Source of the DNA: Pseudophaeobacter profundi
GTDB lineage: Bacteria; Pseudomonadota; Alphaproteobacteria; Rhodobacterales; Rhodobacteraceae
DNA: 64,000 bases
Assembly (NCBI RefSeq): GCF_029697505.1
Contig: NZ_JARJEF010000006.1
Location: 1 to 64,000, forward strand
Direction of reading: 5' to 3'
Shown: one piece after another, positions 36,982 through 45,961 of the stretch
Numbering within the stretch: position 1 is the stretch's first letter
Layout of the letters: each line of letters starts with the position of its first letter
Notes under the pieces: model-generated
Database searches by the model: none
What the model was told of the DNA's origin: nothing
The model's input: only the letters and a program-made list of their open reading frames with translations
Position numbers and translations under genes: made by a program

Positions 36982-37650
36982 ATGCGAAACGACCGCTTGC
37001 CAGAAACCGGCTTTTTGTCTGCCGCCTCGGCCCCCCTGCGCCAAATGCTGGAAAGCCAGGCGAGCGAGCTGCGTCTGTCCAATGGCGAGGTCCTGTTCGA
37101 ACAGGGCGACACGGGGGATGCCTTTTATGCCATCATCGAAGGCTCGCTGGAATTTTCCACCCTCTCGGCGGCAGGGCGCAAGCTCTCGCTTGATCTGATG
37201 CGCCCCGGGGCAGTATTTGGCGAAATCGTGCTGTTTGATCCCGGCCTGCGCACTGCAACCGTCACCGCTGCCGAACCCAGCAGGCTGCTGCGCCTGCGCA
37301 ATCGCGATATTCTGGCCCAGATCCAACAGCAGCCCGAACTTGCCGGGGACCTGCTGCGCCTTGCCGGGCAGCGCATGCGCTGGATGAATATGCAATTGAA
37401 CGAACAGGTGTTTTTGCCAATGCCCGTGCGTCTTGCGCGCAAACTGCTGTATCTGGCGCCGGACAATGGCAATGGCCGTCTGGCCCTGTCTCAGGCCGAA
37501 CTGGCAGAATATGTTGGCGCCACCCGCGAAGCCGTGTCAAAGACCCTGTCGAATTGGAAACGCAGCCAATTGATTGAAATCAGTCGTGGCGGTCTGCAGA
37601 TTCTGGACCGCAGCGCTCTGGCGCTCTTGGCTGAACCGGAATCAATCTAA
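36982..37650 (+). CDS. Crp/Fnr-family transcriptional regulator
   Basis: 222 residues: cyclic-nucleotide-type beta barrel (LSNGEVLFEQGDTGDAFYAIIEGSLEF, GAVFGEIVLFDPGLRTATVTA), dimer helix, and helix-turn-helix LSQAELAEYVGATREAVSKTLSNW. There is no N-terminal cysteine cluster, so it is not an oxygen-sensing FNR. The GE and R-T-A positions resemble a cAMP-type pocket, but ligand binding is not certain. A consensus CRP-type site lies 0.8 kb downstream at 38457-38472. Monocistronic. Confidence 0.88.
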   Translation: MRNDRLPETGFLSAASAPLRQMLESQASELRLSNGEVLFEQGDTGDAFYAIIEGSLEFSTLSAAGRKLSLDLMRPGAVFGEIVLFDPGLRTATVTAAEPSRLLRLRNRDILAQIQQQPELAGDLLRLAGQRMRWMNMQLNEQVFLPMPVRLARKLLYLAPDNGNGRLALSQAELAEYVGATREAVSKTLSNWKRSQLIEISRGGLQILDRSALALLAEPESI

Positions 37651-37735
37651 CCCCGGACCAGCCGCCGCTCACAACCGAACCTTGAAAACCAGGTTTCAGA
37701 ACGTGGGCCTAGGCTGGACTGTCTGATACTATCGA

Positions 37736-38302
37736 TTATTTATGCGCCCGGCGCCATTCCGATGGAGAGGCGGTTTCGGCCTGCCAGATCCCTAAGCTTG
37801 CCGCCTGTGCCCGGGCTGCTTCGGCCTGGTAGTAGCCCTGTGTTTCATCTGCCCAGGCCAGCCCTTCAGAGACCAGTTGGGCGCCGATGTCTGCGCCATC
37901 CGCCTTGCAGGATGCCACGTAGTATCCATAGTTGTCCTGATCGTTGCTAAAGCATTCAACCCGGTCAGCCGCGCGCAGGATATCACGCATACGGTCCTCT
38001 GCCTGCGCGGCACATTCCCAGAGCATGCCCTGGGCAGTGTTGCACCGCTGCGCAATTTCGGGCGCATCAATGCCCGCCAAGCGGATGCGCAAATTCCCCA
38101 AAGCCAGGAAATCACCCTCTACGATGCGAAAGGCACCGCCGGGCACCGACAGCAGCGGATCCATGACAGCGGCCAACTGCTGAATACCGCTAAGCTGTAA
38201 AAACACCTTCGCCGAGGCGGAATCTCCCAACGGCAGATCAGAGGCGGCAGCAGTGTTTGCAGCCAGAGCAAATACAACGCTTACAAAGGTTCTTTTCATC
38301 AT
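37736..38302 (-). CDS. Secreted staphylococcal-nuclease-like protein
   Basis: About 188 residues with a signal peptide (MMKRTFVSVVFALAANTAAAS). The mature part has the SNase-like motifs RIRLAGIDAPEIAQRC and DNYGYYVASCKADGADIGAQLV. Family members cleave DNA and RNA with calcium; key acidic and arginine positions seem present (R before LAGID, D-E in the motif), but I cannot confirm all. ATG at 38302 or 38299 is chosen; the frame opens with a TTG at 38341 that would precede the signal peptide. Convergent with the Crp-family gene. Confidence 0.8.
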   Translation of the reverse strand: MMKRTFVSVVFALAANTAAASDLPLGDSASAKVFLQLSGIQQLAAVMDPLLSVPGGAFRIVEGDFLALGNLRIRLAGIDAPEIAQRCNTAQGMLWECAAQAEDRMRDILRAADRVECFSNDQDNYGYYVASCKADGADIGAQLVSEGLAWADETQGYYQAEAARAQAASLGIWQAETASPSEWRRAHK

Positions 38303-38456
38303 CAGGTGGCCACTCTTGTTGTGGGTTAGGTCATCGTCCAACCTGACTTTGCACCCAAAGAGGCCAAGAATCCGTTAACTCTTGCCAGTTCACGGCAAGA
38401 GAGTGCTTCATTTCTTGCCAGAAGGAGGGTGAATAAAATTCAAAACCCGCCCCGGC

Positions 38457-38472
38457 TGTGAACCAGATCACA
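38457..38472 (+). promoter_or_regulatory. Consensus CRP-type binding site
   Basis: TGTGA-N6-TCACA, both half-sites perfect. Its centre (38464.5) is 41.5 nt upstream of a start predicted at 38506 from the -10-like CATAGT (38494-38499), the geometry of a class II CRP-activated promoter. No protein gene lies downstream on this strand before a terminator. Confidence 0.6.
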
Positions 38473-38505
38473 GAGCGCCCTGCCCGATCCTGCCATAGTC
38501 ACTGC

Positions 38506-38590
38506 AAGACAGACATTATCATTCCATCCCGATGACTGCCTGTTCCAACAAGAGCCATATGCCCGCCAGCATATGGCTCTTTCCCTTTTT
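38506..38590 (+). ncRNA. Candidate small RNA ending in an intrinsic terminator
   Basis: Predicted transcript of about 80 nt: a 45-nt weakly structured 5' part, then the terminator AGAGCCATATG (38551-38561) / CATATGGCTCT (38570-38580), an 11-bp perfect stem, followed by TTCCCTTTTT. It lies in a 330-bp gap between genes that both read on the minus strand, so the terminator serves no known gene. With the CRP-type site upstream it forms a free-standing transcription unit. Entirely inferred from sequence. Confidence 0.5.
38551..38590 (+). terminator. Intrinsic terminator on the plus strand
   Basis: Perfect 11-bp stem, 8-nt loop, then a T-rich tail ending TTTTT at 38590. Confidence 0.75.
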
Positions 38591-38631
38591 ACACCTGTGG
38601 GTTCGATCTTCCGGCCCAAAGCCACCGCTGA

Positions 38632-38663
38632 ATAGAAAAAGGCCGGGATCTCCCCCGGCCTTT
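38632..38663 (-). terminator. Intrinsic terminator of the degP gene
   Basis: On the minus strand AAAGGCCGGG and CCCGGCCTTT (10-bp stem, 6-nt loop; 38638-38663) are followed by further Ts, 41 nt after the protease stop. Confidence 0.8.
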
Positions 38664-38703
38664 CCTGATAATGCGCGGCCCTGGCGCGCAGGGCTTGGCA
38701 ATC

Positions 38704-40236
38704 TTACTGCAGGTTCAGCGCGACAAAGCGCGGCTCGCCGTTGCGGCGCACCAAGAGCAAGAGAGACTTGCGACCAGCCTCTTCCGCCTCAGAGATACGG
38801 GCCTCCAGCGCGCTGATCGATGCCACCTTTTGCTGGCCTGCCTCGGTGATCACATCACCACCGCGCAGGCCCTTTTCCCAGGCTTCAGAGGCTTCGTTCA
38901 CTGAAAGAACAATCAGCCCATCGGTATCCGCCGAAAGGTTCAGTTCGTTGCGCATCTTGTCGGTCAGCACCCCAATCGATAGGCCGAGCAGCTCTTTCTC
39001 GGTGACATCTGGGTCAGACCCATCATCATCCGAACCGCCAGACTGGCGCTCTGCATCTTCACGGCGGCCAAGGGTCACCTTCAGGGTTTCGGTCTTGCCC
39101 TCCCGGTAGACCACCACACGAACCGTTTTGCCCACTTCGGTGTTGCCAACCGTGCGCACCAGGCTGCGGGTATCTGCCACTTCGGCGCCATCAAAGCTGA
39201 GGATCACATCCCCGGCCAGCAGGCCTGCCTCTTTCGAGGGACCCTCTGGAACATCGGTGATCAGTGCACCCTTGGCAGTGTCGAGCCCCATGGCTTCGGC
39301 CACGTCGGTGTCGACATCCTGGATCCGCACGCCCAACCAGCCGCGACGGGTTTCCCCGAATTCTTTCAGCTGCACCACAACCTTGCTGACGACATTAGAG
39401 GCCATCGAAAAGCCAATCCCGATAGACCCCCCATTGGGAGAAAGGATTGCGGTATTCACACCGACCACATCGCCATCCATATTGAACAACGGCCCGCCCG
39501 AATTCCCCCGGTTAATCGCCGCATCGGTCTGGATGTAGTCATCATAGGACCCAGACAATTCGCGATTGCGCGCAGAAACGATCCCGGCCGAAAGCGAAAA
39601 CCCCTGCCCCAGCGGATTGCCCATCGCCACCACCCAGTCACCGACGCGGGCCGTGTCACTGTCGCCAAAGGTGACAAATTTCAAGGGAGACGGTGCCTCT
39701 ACCTTGAGCAGGGCAATATCGGTGTTTGGATCGGTACCGATCACCTTGGCAGGTAACAGCTTTCTGGGTTGGCCATCACCAGGGAAGAACTCGATCTCGA
39801 TTTCATCAGCGTCTGCGATCACGTGGTTATTGGTAACAATATAGCCATCTTCAGAGATCACAAACCCCGACCCCAACGCCGAAGAGCGTTGCGGGCGGTT
39901 GCCATTGTCGCCGCCGTTACGGTCCTGGAACTCGCGGAAGAAATCTTCAAAAGGTGATCCCTCTGGCACGATGCCCTGGGGGCCAGTCCGCCCTTCGATC
40001 ACCGTGGTTGTGGTGATGTTCACCACCGCCGGGCTGACCTTGTCGGCCAGCGGGGCCAGGCTTTCGGGCCGGGCCTGTGCGGTGAGCACCTGCATCAGGA
40101 CCATCACCAGGCTGACGCCAGCCAGCCACAGCATCCGCCACAGTGTGGCCTGTCCGTTTTGTTCTTTTGAAACTGCAATCGCCTGAGGCTGCACGAAGCT
40201 ACTCCTTGTCATCACCATTCCTGTTTTTGCCATCAT
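38704..40236 (-). CDS. degP: Do/DegP-family periplasmic serine protease
   Basis: About 510 residues: N-terminal hydrophobic signal/anchor (about 30-55), trypsin-like domain with H in TNNHVIADA, D in NTDIALL and S in RGNSGGPL, then two PDZ domains. It degrades or refolds damaged envelope proteins. An aspartate-rich linker (SGGSDDDGSDPD) separates the PDZ domains. The start at ATG 40236 has GGGAAAGGG upstream; ATG 40218 or 40212 are alternatives. Located downstream of hflKC, a membrane-quality-control pair, but separated by a terminator. Confidence 0.92.
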   Translation of the reverse strand: MMAKTGMVMTRSSFVQPQAIAVSKEQNGQATLWRMLWLAGVSLVMVLMQVLTAQARPESLAPLADKVSPAVVNITTTTVIEGRTGPQGIVPEGSPFEDFFREFQDRNGGDNGNRPQRSSALGSGFVISEDGYIVTNNHVIADADEIEIEFFPGDGQPRKLLPAKVIGTDPNTDIALLKVEAPSPLKFVTFGDSDTARVGDWVVAMGNPLGQGFSLSAGIVSARNRELSGSYDDYIQTDAAINRGNSGGPLFNMDGDVVGVNTAILSPNGGSIGIGFSMASNVVSKVVVQLKEFGETRRGWLGVRIQDVDTDVAEAMGLDTAKGALITDVPEGPSKEAGLLAGDVILSFDGAEVADTRSLVRTVGNTEVGKTVRVVVYREGKTETLKVTLGRREDAERQSGGSDDDGSDPDVTEKELLGLSIGVLTDKMRNELNLSADTDGLIVLSVNEASEAWEKGLRGGDVITEAGQQKVASISALEARISEAEEAGRKSLLLLVRRNGEPRFVALNLQ

Positions 40237-40251
40237 CTTGCCCTTTCCCAC

Positions 40252-40689
40252 AGAACCGGGCTTGCAAACTCTGTCAGAGCATTTGCCACTGGCCTAACGC
40301 CCGCCCGCCTTGCTATGCAAACCATCCTTCTTGGGGGGTACAGAGATCCTATAGTACTACGCTCTCAATGTAGGGGGAGTTTTTACAATCGCAACACCCG
40401 GTCGGGCCGTTCAAGTCGTTGTGAAATGCCGCATAGTCAAACGCCGCTCCTGAAAATACTGGTAAAACACGGCCGGCCAGTTTCACAGTGATGAAATCGA
40501 GCAGGCAACATCCCGCTTGAAACGCCAAACCGTCCAACGCCCCAGCCCTGTTACCCCTTCAAATTGTCCCCTCTCTGGCAGTCTTAGCATCCTTTTTGCC
40601 GATATCAGGCGTCGAAAACAAAGAAGGAAAAGAATGCATTAACAGTAGAACCTTTGATCACGCGCCTTCGTTCATCGCCAAGGCGCAAA
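40252..40689. other. Intergenic region between degP and hflC
   Basis: No convincing gene; it should contain the degP promoter. I see no clear heat-shock sigma-32 promoter or operator. Confidence 0.45.
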
Positions 40690-40721
40690 ACAAAAGGGGC
40701 CAACCCGAAGGTCAGCCCCTT
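40685..40721 (-). terminator. Intrinsic terminator of hflKC
   Basis: On the minus strand AAGGGGC (40721-40715) pairs with GCCCCTT (40700-40694), with further inner pairing around a CGAA/TTCG tetraloop, followed by TTGTTTTG. Confidence 0.78.
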
Positions 40722-40750
40722 GATGATCTCCACCTCTTCAGGTCAGAGAT

Positions 40751-41635
40751 CTAGTTAGATGTGGCGGCGCCGCGCGAAGATTTCAGATAATTGAAAAATT
40801 CAGAATCCGGCGACAGCACCAGGGAAGAGTTCCCCCCTTTCAGCGCGCCCTCATAGGCATTCAGGCTACGGTAGAATTCAAAGAATTCCGGGTCGCGGCC
40901 ATAGGCTTCGGCAAAGATCGCGTTGCGTTCCGCATCGGCTTCACCGCGGATCACCTCGGCTTCGCGCTCTGCATCGGAAACCAGCTCAACCTCGGTCCGG
41001 TCTGCCAGGGCACGCACACGCTGCGCCGCCTCGTCACCACGGGCGATTTCGTCAGCGGCTTCGCGTTCCCGTTCCGCCCGCATCCGCGCAAAGGTGGCTT
41101 CCAGGTTGGCCTGCGGCAGATCGGTACGTTTCAGGCGCACGTCAATGACCTCCAGCCCAAAGCCTTCGGCTTCGGTGATGGCACCATTGCGGATCCGCAG
41201 CATCAGGGCCGCCCGGTCCGATGACAGAATGTCATTGGAGCTGACAGAGCCCAGGACCTCGCGGGTTTGGGCCCGCATGATCTTGTCCAGACGGGTTTCA
41301 GCACCGCTGACCCCGACTGCGCCAACCGCTTCGCGGAATTGTTTTACATCAACAATCCGGTAGCGGGCAAAGGCATCCACCACCAGACGCCGGTCATCCA
41401 GTGGGGTGACTTCCAGCGGGCCAACCTCAATGCTGAGGATCCGGTCATCATAGGTGACAACCTCGTCGATCAGCGGCACCTTGAAGGCAAGACCGGGAAC
41501 TTCTTGTACGGCAACCACACGACCAAAGCGCAGCACCAGGGCTTTTTCACGCTCGTCCACGATAAAGATCGAAGACAGCACCCCCACCACGGCCAACACC
41601 AGAATGGGGAGAAGGAAAGTTGTCTTATTCATCAT
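40751..41635 (-). CDS. hflC: HflC, protease modulator (SPFH/band 7)
   Basis: 294 residues: one N-terminal transmembrane helix (about 7-25), SPFH domain (EREKALVLRFGRVV), and a charged coiled coil rich in E, R and A (about 180-250). With HflK it forms the cage around FtsH and modulates its proteolysis of membrane proteins. Its ATG overlaps the hflK stop by 4 nt. Confidence 0.94.
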   Translation of the reverse strand: MMNKTTFLLPILVLAVVGVLSSIFIVDEREKALVLRFGRVVAVQEVPGLAFKVPLIDEVVTYDDRILSIEVGPLEVTPLDDRRLVVDAFARYRIVDVKQFREAVGAVGVSGAETRLDKIMRAQTREVLGSVSSNDILSSDRAALMLRIRNGAITEAEGFGLEVIDVRLKRTDLPQANLEATFARMRAEREREAADEIARGDEAAQRVRALADRTEVELVSDAEREAEVIRGEADAERNAIFAEAYGRDPEFFEFYRSLNAYEGALKGGNSSLVLSPDSEFFNYLKSSRGAATSN

Positions 41636-42810
41636 TTATCTCCCGTGCGGCGCAATTCATTGAGCGGCAGATAGGGCACGATCCCCTGGCCACCTTCGCC
41701 GGTGGGCTGGTCAAGAATGATCTTGTCCACATCGCCAAGGACCCGCTCCATGGTTTCCAGATAGAGACGCTTGCGCGTGACCTCTGGCGCCTTTTCGTAT
41801 TCGGTCAGAACCGCAGAGAAACGGCTTGCCTCACCCTGGGCCTCGTTCACCACGCGGGCGCGGTAGCCTTCGGCCTCTTCCAGGGTCTGGGCAGATTGAC
41901 CACGTGCCGCCGCAAGTTTGCGGTTGGCATAGGCATCCGCCTGTTTTTCAAGCCGGTCACGTTCCTGGCCCGCAGACTGCACTTCGCGGAAGGCATCTTT
42001 CACCGGCTCTGGCGGATCGGCTCCGTCAAAGTTGACCCGCACCACATTGACACCACTGTCGTAGCTGTCCAGCGTCGATTGGATCAGCTCTTCCAGACGG
42101 GTGGTGATCGCACCACGATCCCGGTTCAGAATCGGTGCCAATTCCGATTGGGCGATGATTTCACGCATCGCAGATTCCGAAACAGCCTGAATGGTCGCCT
42201 TTGGATCGCGCAGGTTGAACAGGTACAAGGCCGGATCACTGATGTTCCAGACCACCTGGAAATCAACATCGATGATGTTTTCATCACCAGTCAGCATCAA
42301 CCCGGCATCGCTGCCGCGTGAACCCGAGCCGATGTTTTCAGTCTGCTCCACCAGCACCGGAATCACCTCATAGGTGACCAGCGGCCAAGGGGCAAAGTTC
42401 AGACCCGGCATGCCGGTATCCATATATTCCCCCAGGAACAGCTCGACCGAGCGCTCTTCGGTTTTGACCGAATAGAAGCTGGCCATACCCCAGAGCACCG
42501 CACCCGCAATGGCCGCAATGCCGATGGTGCCCTTGGTAAACAGGGGCGCACCGCCCCCACCCTGACCACGACCGCCGCCCTGACCAGCACCACCACGACC
42601 GCCCATCAGGACGCGCAGCTGTTCCTGGCCCTTTTTGACCAACTCGTCGATTTCGGGGATCTGCGGGTCTTCGGGGCGCCGACCTCCGCCGCCACCCTTA
42701 TTCCCACCAGAGTTGTTTCCGCTGCCATTGCCGCTGTTGTTGCCGCCCTGATTGCCTCCGCCACCAGAAGAGCCTCCGCCCCCCCAGGGGCCACCGCTAT
42801 TGCCCGCCAT
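41632..42810 (-). CDS. hflK: HflK, protease modulator (SPFH/band 7)
   Basis: 392 residues. The first ~45 are an extreme Gly/Asn/Ser tract, then a second Gly-rich segment (about 70-88), a transmembrane helix (about 95-115), the SPFH domain and a coiled coil ending RKRLYLETMERVLGDVDKII. The Gly-rich cytosolic tail is usual for HflK but long here. It is first of the hflKC pair; start ATG 42810 follows AGGAGAC. Confidence 0.93.
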   Translation of the reverse strand: MAGNSGGPWGGGGSSGGGGNQGGNNSGNGSGNNSGGNKGGGGGRRPEDPQIPEIDELVKKGQEQLRVLMGGRGGAGQGGGRGQGGGGAPLFTKGTIGIAAIAGAVLWGMASFYSVKTEERSVELFLGEYMDTGMPGLNFAPWPLVTYEVIPVLVEQTENIGSGSRGSDAGLMLTGDENIIDVDFQVVWNISDPALYLFNLRDPKATIQAVSESAMREIIAQSELAPILNRDRGAITTRLEELIQSTLDSYDSGVNVVRVNFDGADPPEPVKDAFREVQSAGQERDRLEKQADAYANRKLAAARGQSAQTLEEAEGYRARVVNEAQGEASRFSAVLTEYEKAPEVTRKRLYLETMERVLGDVDKIILDQPTGEGGQGIVPYLPLNELRRTGDK

Positions 42811-42879
42811 CTGTCTCCTATCCCTTTTCTGCCGCTGCCTGCGGCATGATCGTCAAATTTATGGTCTTGTCTTGTGATT

Positions 42880-44235
42880 TCAAGTCGTTCGACTTGGTTG
42901 TTTCAGTGTTACCAATTCTTCCGACATGGTGGGGTGAACCGCAACCGTGCGATCGAAATCTTCCTTGGTTGCCCCCATTTTTACCGCGATCCCGGCCAGC
43001 TGGATCATTTCGCCAGCGCCCGGCGCCACGATGTGACAGCCCAAAACCCGTCGGCTTGCCTTGCTGACGATCAGCTTCATCAGAACCTTTTGCGCCCGCC
43101 CGGCAAAGCTTTGCTGCATGGGTTTGAAGCTGGCCGAATAAATCTCGACCGGTTCCTGCGCCGCCGCCTCTTCTTCGCTGAGCCCGACCGTGCCCATTTC
43201 CGGCTGGGTGAAAATCGCCGTGGGGATCAGATCGTGATCGGGGCTGGTGGGGTTGCCCTTGAACACGGTTTCAACAAAGGCCATGCCTTCGCGAATTGCA
43301 ACCGGCGTCAGATTGGCCCGATCAGTGACATCGCCGATGGCAAACACCGAGGGCACGCCCGTCTGGCTGTAAGCATCAACAAGGATTTCACCCTTTTTAC
43401 CACGCGCAACGCCCAGCGCCTCAAGGCCGAGGTTGTCGGCATTGGGATGACGGCCAGTGGCATACATCACCTGGTCAAACAGGTGCTCGTGCCCCTTGGT
43501 ATCGGTAACGCGGATCTTGTCGCCCTCTTTGACCATCGAAACCACATTGGTTTCCAGCTGCAAATCAACACCGTTCGCGACCATACCCTCGGCTACGACC
43601 GCGCGCGCCTCTTCGTCAAAACCGCGCAGGATCTGGGTGCCGCGATAGAATTGGGTGGTTTTCACCCCCAGCCCATTCATGATGCCGGCAAATTCCGAGG
43701 CAATATAGCCGCCGCCAACAATCAGGATTTTCTCGGGTAGGGTATCCAGATGGAACATCTCGTTCGAGGTGATCGCCAGCTCGGCTCCGGGGAGGTCTGG
43801 CACACTGGGCCAGCCACCAGTCGCTATCAGAATATGCTTGGCAGTCTTTTGGCTGCCGTCGGCCAAGGCCACCGTATGGGCATCTACCAGGGTGGCGCGG
43901 GAATCATAACTGGTTACGCCGCTGTTTTTCAGCAGGTTGCGATAGATTCCTTCCAGCCGGTCCAGCTCGGCGTGCAGCTTGCCCTTGAAGGCATCCCAGT
44001 TAAAGGCGCCGCCGGTGATATCCCAGCCATAGGCCTGGGCATCGCCCACCATGGCAGAATATTCACTGGCAAAGACCATCAGCTTCTTGGGCACACAGCC
44101 GCGAATGACGCAGGTGCCACCATAGCGGTCTTCCTCGGCCAGGGCCACCTTGGCACCTTCCTGTGCGGCCACCCGCGCAGCCCGCACACCGCCAGAACCG
44201 CCGCCAATTACAAAAAGATCATAGTCGAAGCTCAT
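42880..44235 (-). CDS. gor: Glutathione-disulfide reductase
   Basis: 451 residues: FAD-binding GGGSGGVRAARVAA, redox-active pair in GGTCVIRGCVPKK, NADPH-binding GGGYIASEFAGIM, and C-terminal dimer domain with the active-site HPT motif (AVHPTMSEE). Reduces glutathione disulfide with NADPH in the cytoplasm. It starts 14 nt after rpiA on the same strand, so the two are probably cotranscribed, linking NADPH supply from the pentose phosphate pathway to its use. Confidence 0.95.
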   Translation of the reverse strand: MSFDYDLFVIGGGSGGVRAARVAAQEGAKVALAEEDRYGGTCVIRGCVPKKLMVFASEYSAMVGDAQAYGWDITGGAFNWDAFKGKLHAELDRLEGIYRNLLKNSGVTSYDSRATLVDAHTVALADGSQKTAKHILIATGGWPSVPDLPGAELAITSNEMFHLDTLPEKILIVGGGYIASEFAGIMNGLGVKTTQFYRGTQILRGFDEEARAVVAEGMVANGVDLQLETNVVSMVKEGDKIRVTDTKGHEHLFDQVMYATGRHPNADNLGLEALGVARGKKGEILVDAYSQTGVPSVFAIGDVTDRANLTPVAIREGMAFVETVFKGNPTSPDHDLIPTAIFTQPEMGTVGLSEEEAAAQEPVEIYSASFKPMQQSFAGRAQKVLMKLIVSKASRRVLGCHIVAPGAGEMIQLAGIAVKMGATKEDFDRTVAVHPTMSEELVTLKQPSRTT

Positions 44236-44249
44236 TCTAATTTTGCCTT

Positions 44250-45038
44250 TCAGTCGGAGAGATCGGAAAACAGATTGTCGCTTTCGACAAAATCCAGTTT
44301 TTCCCGCTCTACCGTGCCTTCATTGATATCACGCAGTTCCACATTGCCATCGCCGTATCCGATAATGACGGTGTCACAGATATCGATAAACAAGCCATTT
44401 TCAACCACTCCGGGGACCTGGTTCAACACCAGGGCCAACTGGCGGGCATTGCCAATCCGGTTCAGGTGCAGATCCAGAATATAGTTGCCTTCATCGGTGA
44501 CAAAGGCCTGATCCCCGTGCATCCGCAGACTGGCGGAACGACCGAGAACATCCATGGAAACAAGGGTTTCCTCGATCAGGGCATGGCTGGTCTGCCAGCC
44601 AAAGGGCACGACCTCTACCGGCAGGGCAAAGGCACCAAGGTTTTCCACCTCTTTGCCCGCATCCGCGATCACCACCATTTGATCAGAGGCGGCGGCAACA
44701 ATCTTTTCCTGCAACAGGGCCCCGCCGCCGCCTTTGATCAGGTTCAGATCCCGGTCAAATTCATCGGCGCCATCAATCGTCAGGTCCAGCCATTTTGCCT
44801 CATCCAGCGAGGTGACAGCGATGCCGACCTCGCGCGCCAGGTCAGCCGTGCGGGTCGAGGTTGGCACTGCGGTGATCTGCAGCCCCTCTTCGCGCACCAT
44901 CTCGCCAAGGCAGCGCACCAGCCAGGCGGCAGTGGATCCGGTTCCCAAACCAACCCGCATGCCCGGCTCGACCAAGCCTGCCGCGCGTTTGGCGGCGACA
45001 AATTTGGCCCGGTCAATGGGGGACAGTTCTCCGGTCAT
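44250..45038 (-). CDS. rpiA: Ribose-5-phosphate isomerase A
   Basis: 262 residues with GLGTGSTAAWLV (phosphate loop), DGADEFD containing the catalytic acidic residues, and KGGGGALLQEKI. Interconverts ribose-5-phosphate and ribulose-5-phosphate. The ATG at 45038 has GGAG upstream; the frame continues open to 45173 but without homology. First gene of a unit with gor. Confidence 0.95.
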   Translation of the reverse strand: MTGELSPIDRAKFVAAKRAAGLVEPGMRVGLGTGSTAAWLVRCLGEMVREEGLQITAVPTSTRTADLAREVGIAVTSLDEAKWLDLTIDGADEFDRDLNLIKGGGGALLQEKIVAAASDQMVVIADAGKEVENLGAFALPVEVVPFGWQTSHALIEETLVSMDVLGRSASLRMHGDQAFVTDEGNYILDLHLNRIGNARQLALVLNQVPGVVENGLFIDICDTVIIGYGDGNVELRDINEGTVEREKLDFVESDNLFSDLSD

Positions 45039-45253
45039 GGTGCTGGCTCCGTGATTGGCGTTTGCTTGCTTATAAGCAAAGCACCCGACAAGCGCGAGCG
45101 GCAATTGAAACGCCAGTCCCATGCCCCCTGGGGCCTGCCCCGATACCGCACCGGCCGCAGCCAGTTGGTTCACTGTCGCAAAAAGGCGGGTTTCCGATTG
45201 GAAACGCCGGAAACGGGCGCTATTTTCCGCAGCACGCTCCGTACAACGGCCCT

Positions 45254-45961
45254 ATGATGCACAGCTACCGCCTTCACTATGCCCCTGACAATGCCTCTCT
45301 GGTGATCCGCTTGGTGCTGGAAGAGCTTGGCCAACCCTATGAGACCTGCCTGGTAGACCGCCGCGCGCGGGCACAACACAGTAGCGCCTATCGCAGTCTT
45401 AACCCCAACGGGTTGATTCCCGTCTTGGAAACGCCGCAGGGGGCGATCTTTGAAACCGCCGCCATTCTGCTCTGGCTGGCCGATCGCCACCAGCAGCTGG
45501 CACCATTGCCCGACGACCCAGAGCGGGCCGCCTTCTTGAAATGGCTGTTTTTCGCCTCCAACACGCTGCATGCGGATCTACGGATTTCGTTCTATCCCGA
45601 CATCTACATTGGTCCCGACCCAGGCGATCAGGCGGTGTTGCGCCGTCGCATGCAGTCTCGGCTGGCGGTGCATCTGGGACATTTGGACACCCTTGCCAGC
45701 CATGCGCCATCCTGGCTGGGGGCTGAACAACCCTCGGTGCTGGACTATTATATTGCTGCAATGATGCGCTGGATGGCGCTTTATCCTGCCAAGAATGATC
45801 TGAGCTGGTACCAGCTTGACCACTACCCGCATCTGCACCGTATGCTGGCAGGGCTGGAAAACCGTCCAGCCACCCATGCCGCCCAAACCGCCGAGGGCCT
45901 GGGACCTGCGCCCTTTACCCAGCCCCAACCTGCAATTCCCCCAGAAGGATCAGCCACCTGA
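45254..45961 (+). CDS. Glutathione S-transferase family protein
   Basis: About 235 residues: thioredoxin-like domain (HYAPDNASLVIRLVLEELG, NPNGLIPVLE, with the ETAAILLWL glutathione-binding segment) and helical C-terminal domain. The start is ATG 45254 or 45257. Its stop overlaps the sdaA start (TGATG), so it is translationally coupled to serine deaminase; divergent from rpiA-gor. Substrate unknown. Confidence 0.85.
   Translation: MMHSYRLHYAPDNASLVIRLVLEELGQPYETCLVDRRARAQHSSAYRSLNPNGLIPVLETPQGAIFETAAILLWLADRHQQLAPLPDDPERAAFLKWLFFASNTLHADLRISFYPDIYIGPDPGDQAVLRRRMQSRLAVHLGHLDTLASHAPSWLGAEQPSVLDYYIAAMMRWMALYPAKNDLSWYQLDHYPHLHRMLAGLENRPATHAAQTAEGLGPAPFTQPQPAIPPEGSAT

Noticed and set aside
38532-38816. 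An open frame running through the small-RNA terminator.
   Set aside because: It crosses two terminator hairpins and overlaps the degP 3' end antisense; no ribosome-binding site.
40349-40537. A 62-residue minus-strand frame between degP and hflC.
   Set aside because: No ribosome-binding site and no similarity I recognise.
42880-42895. Inverted repeat CAAGTCG/CGACTTG at the end of gor.
   Set aside because: It overlaps the coding end, has short arms and no T-run; not called a terminator.
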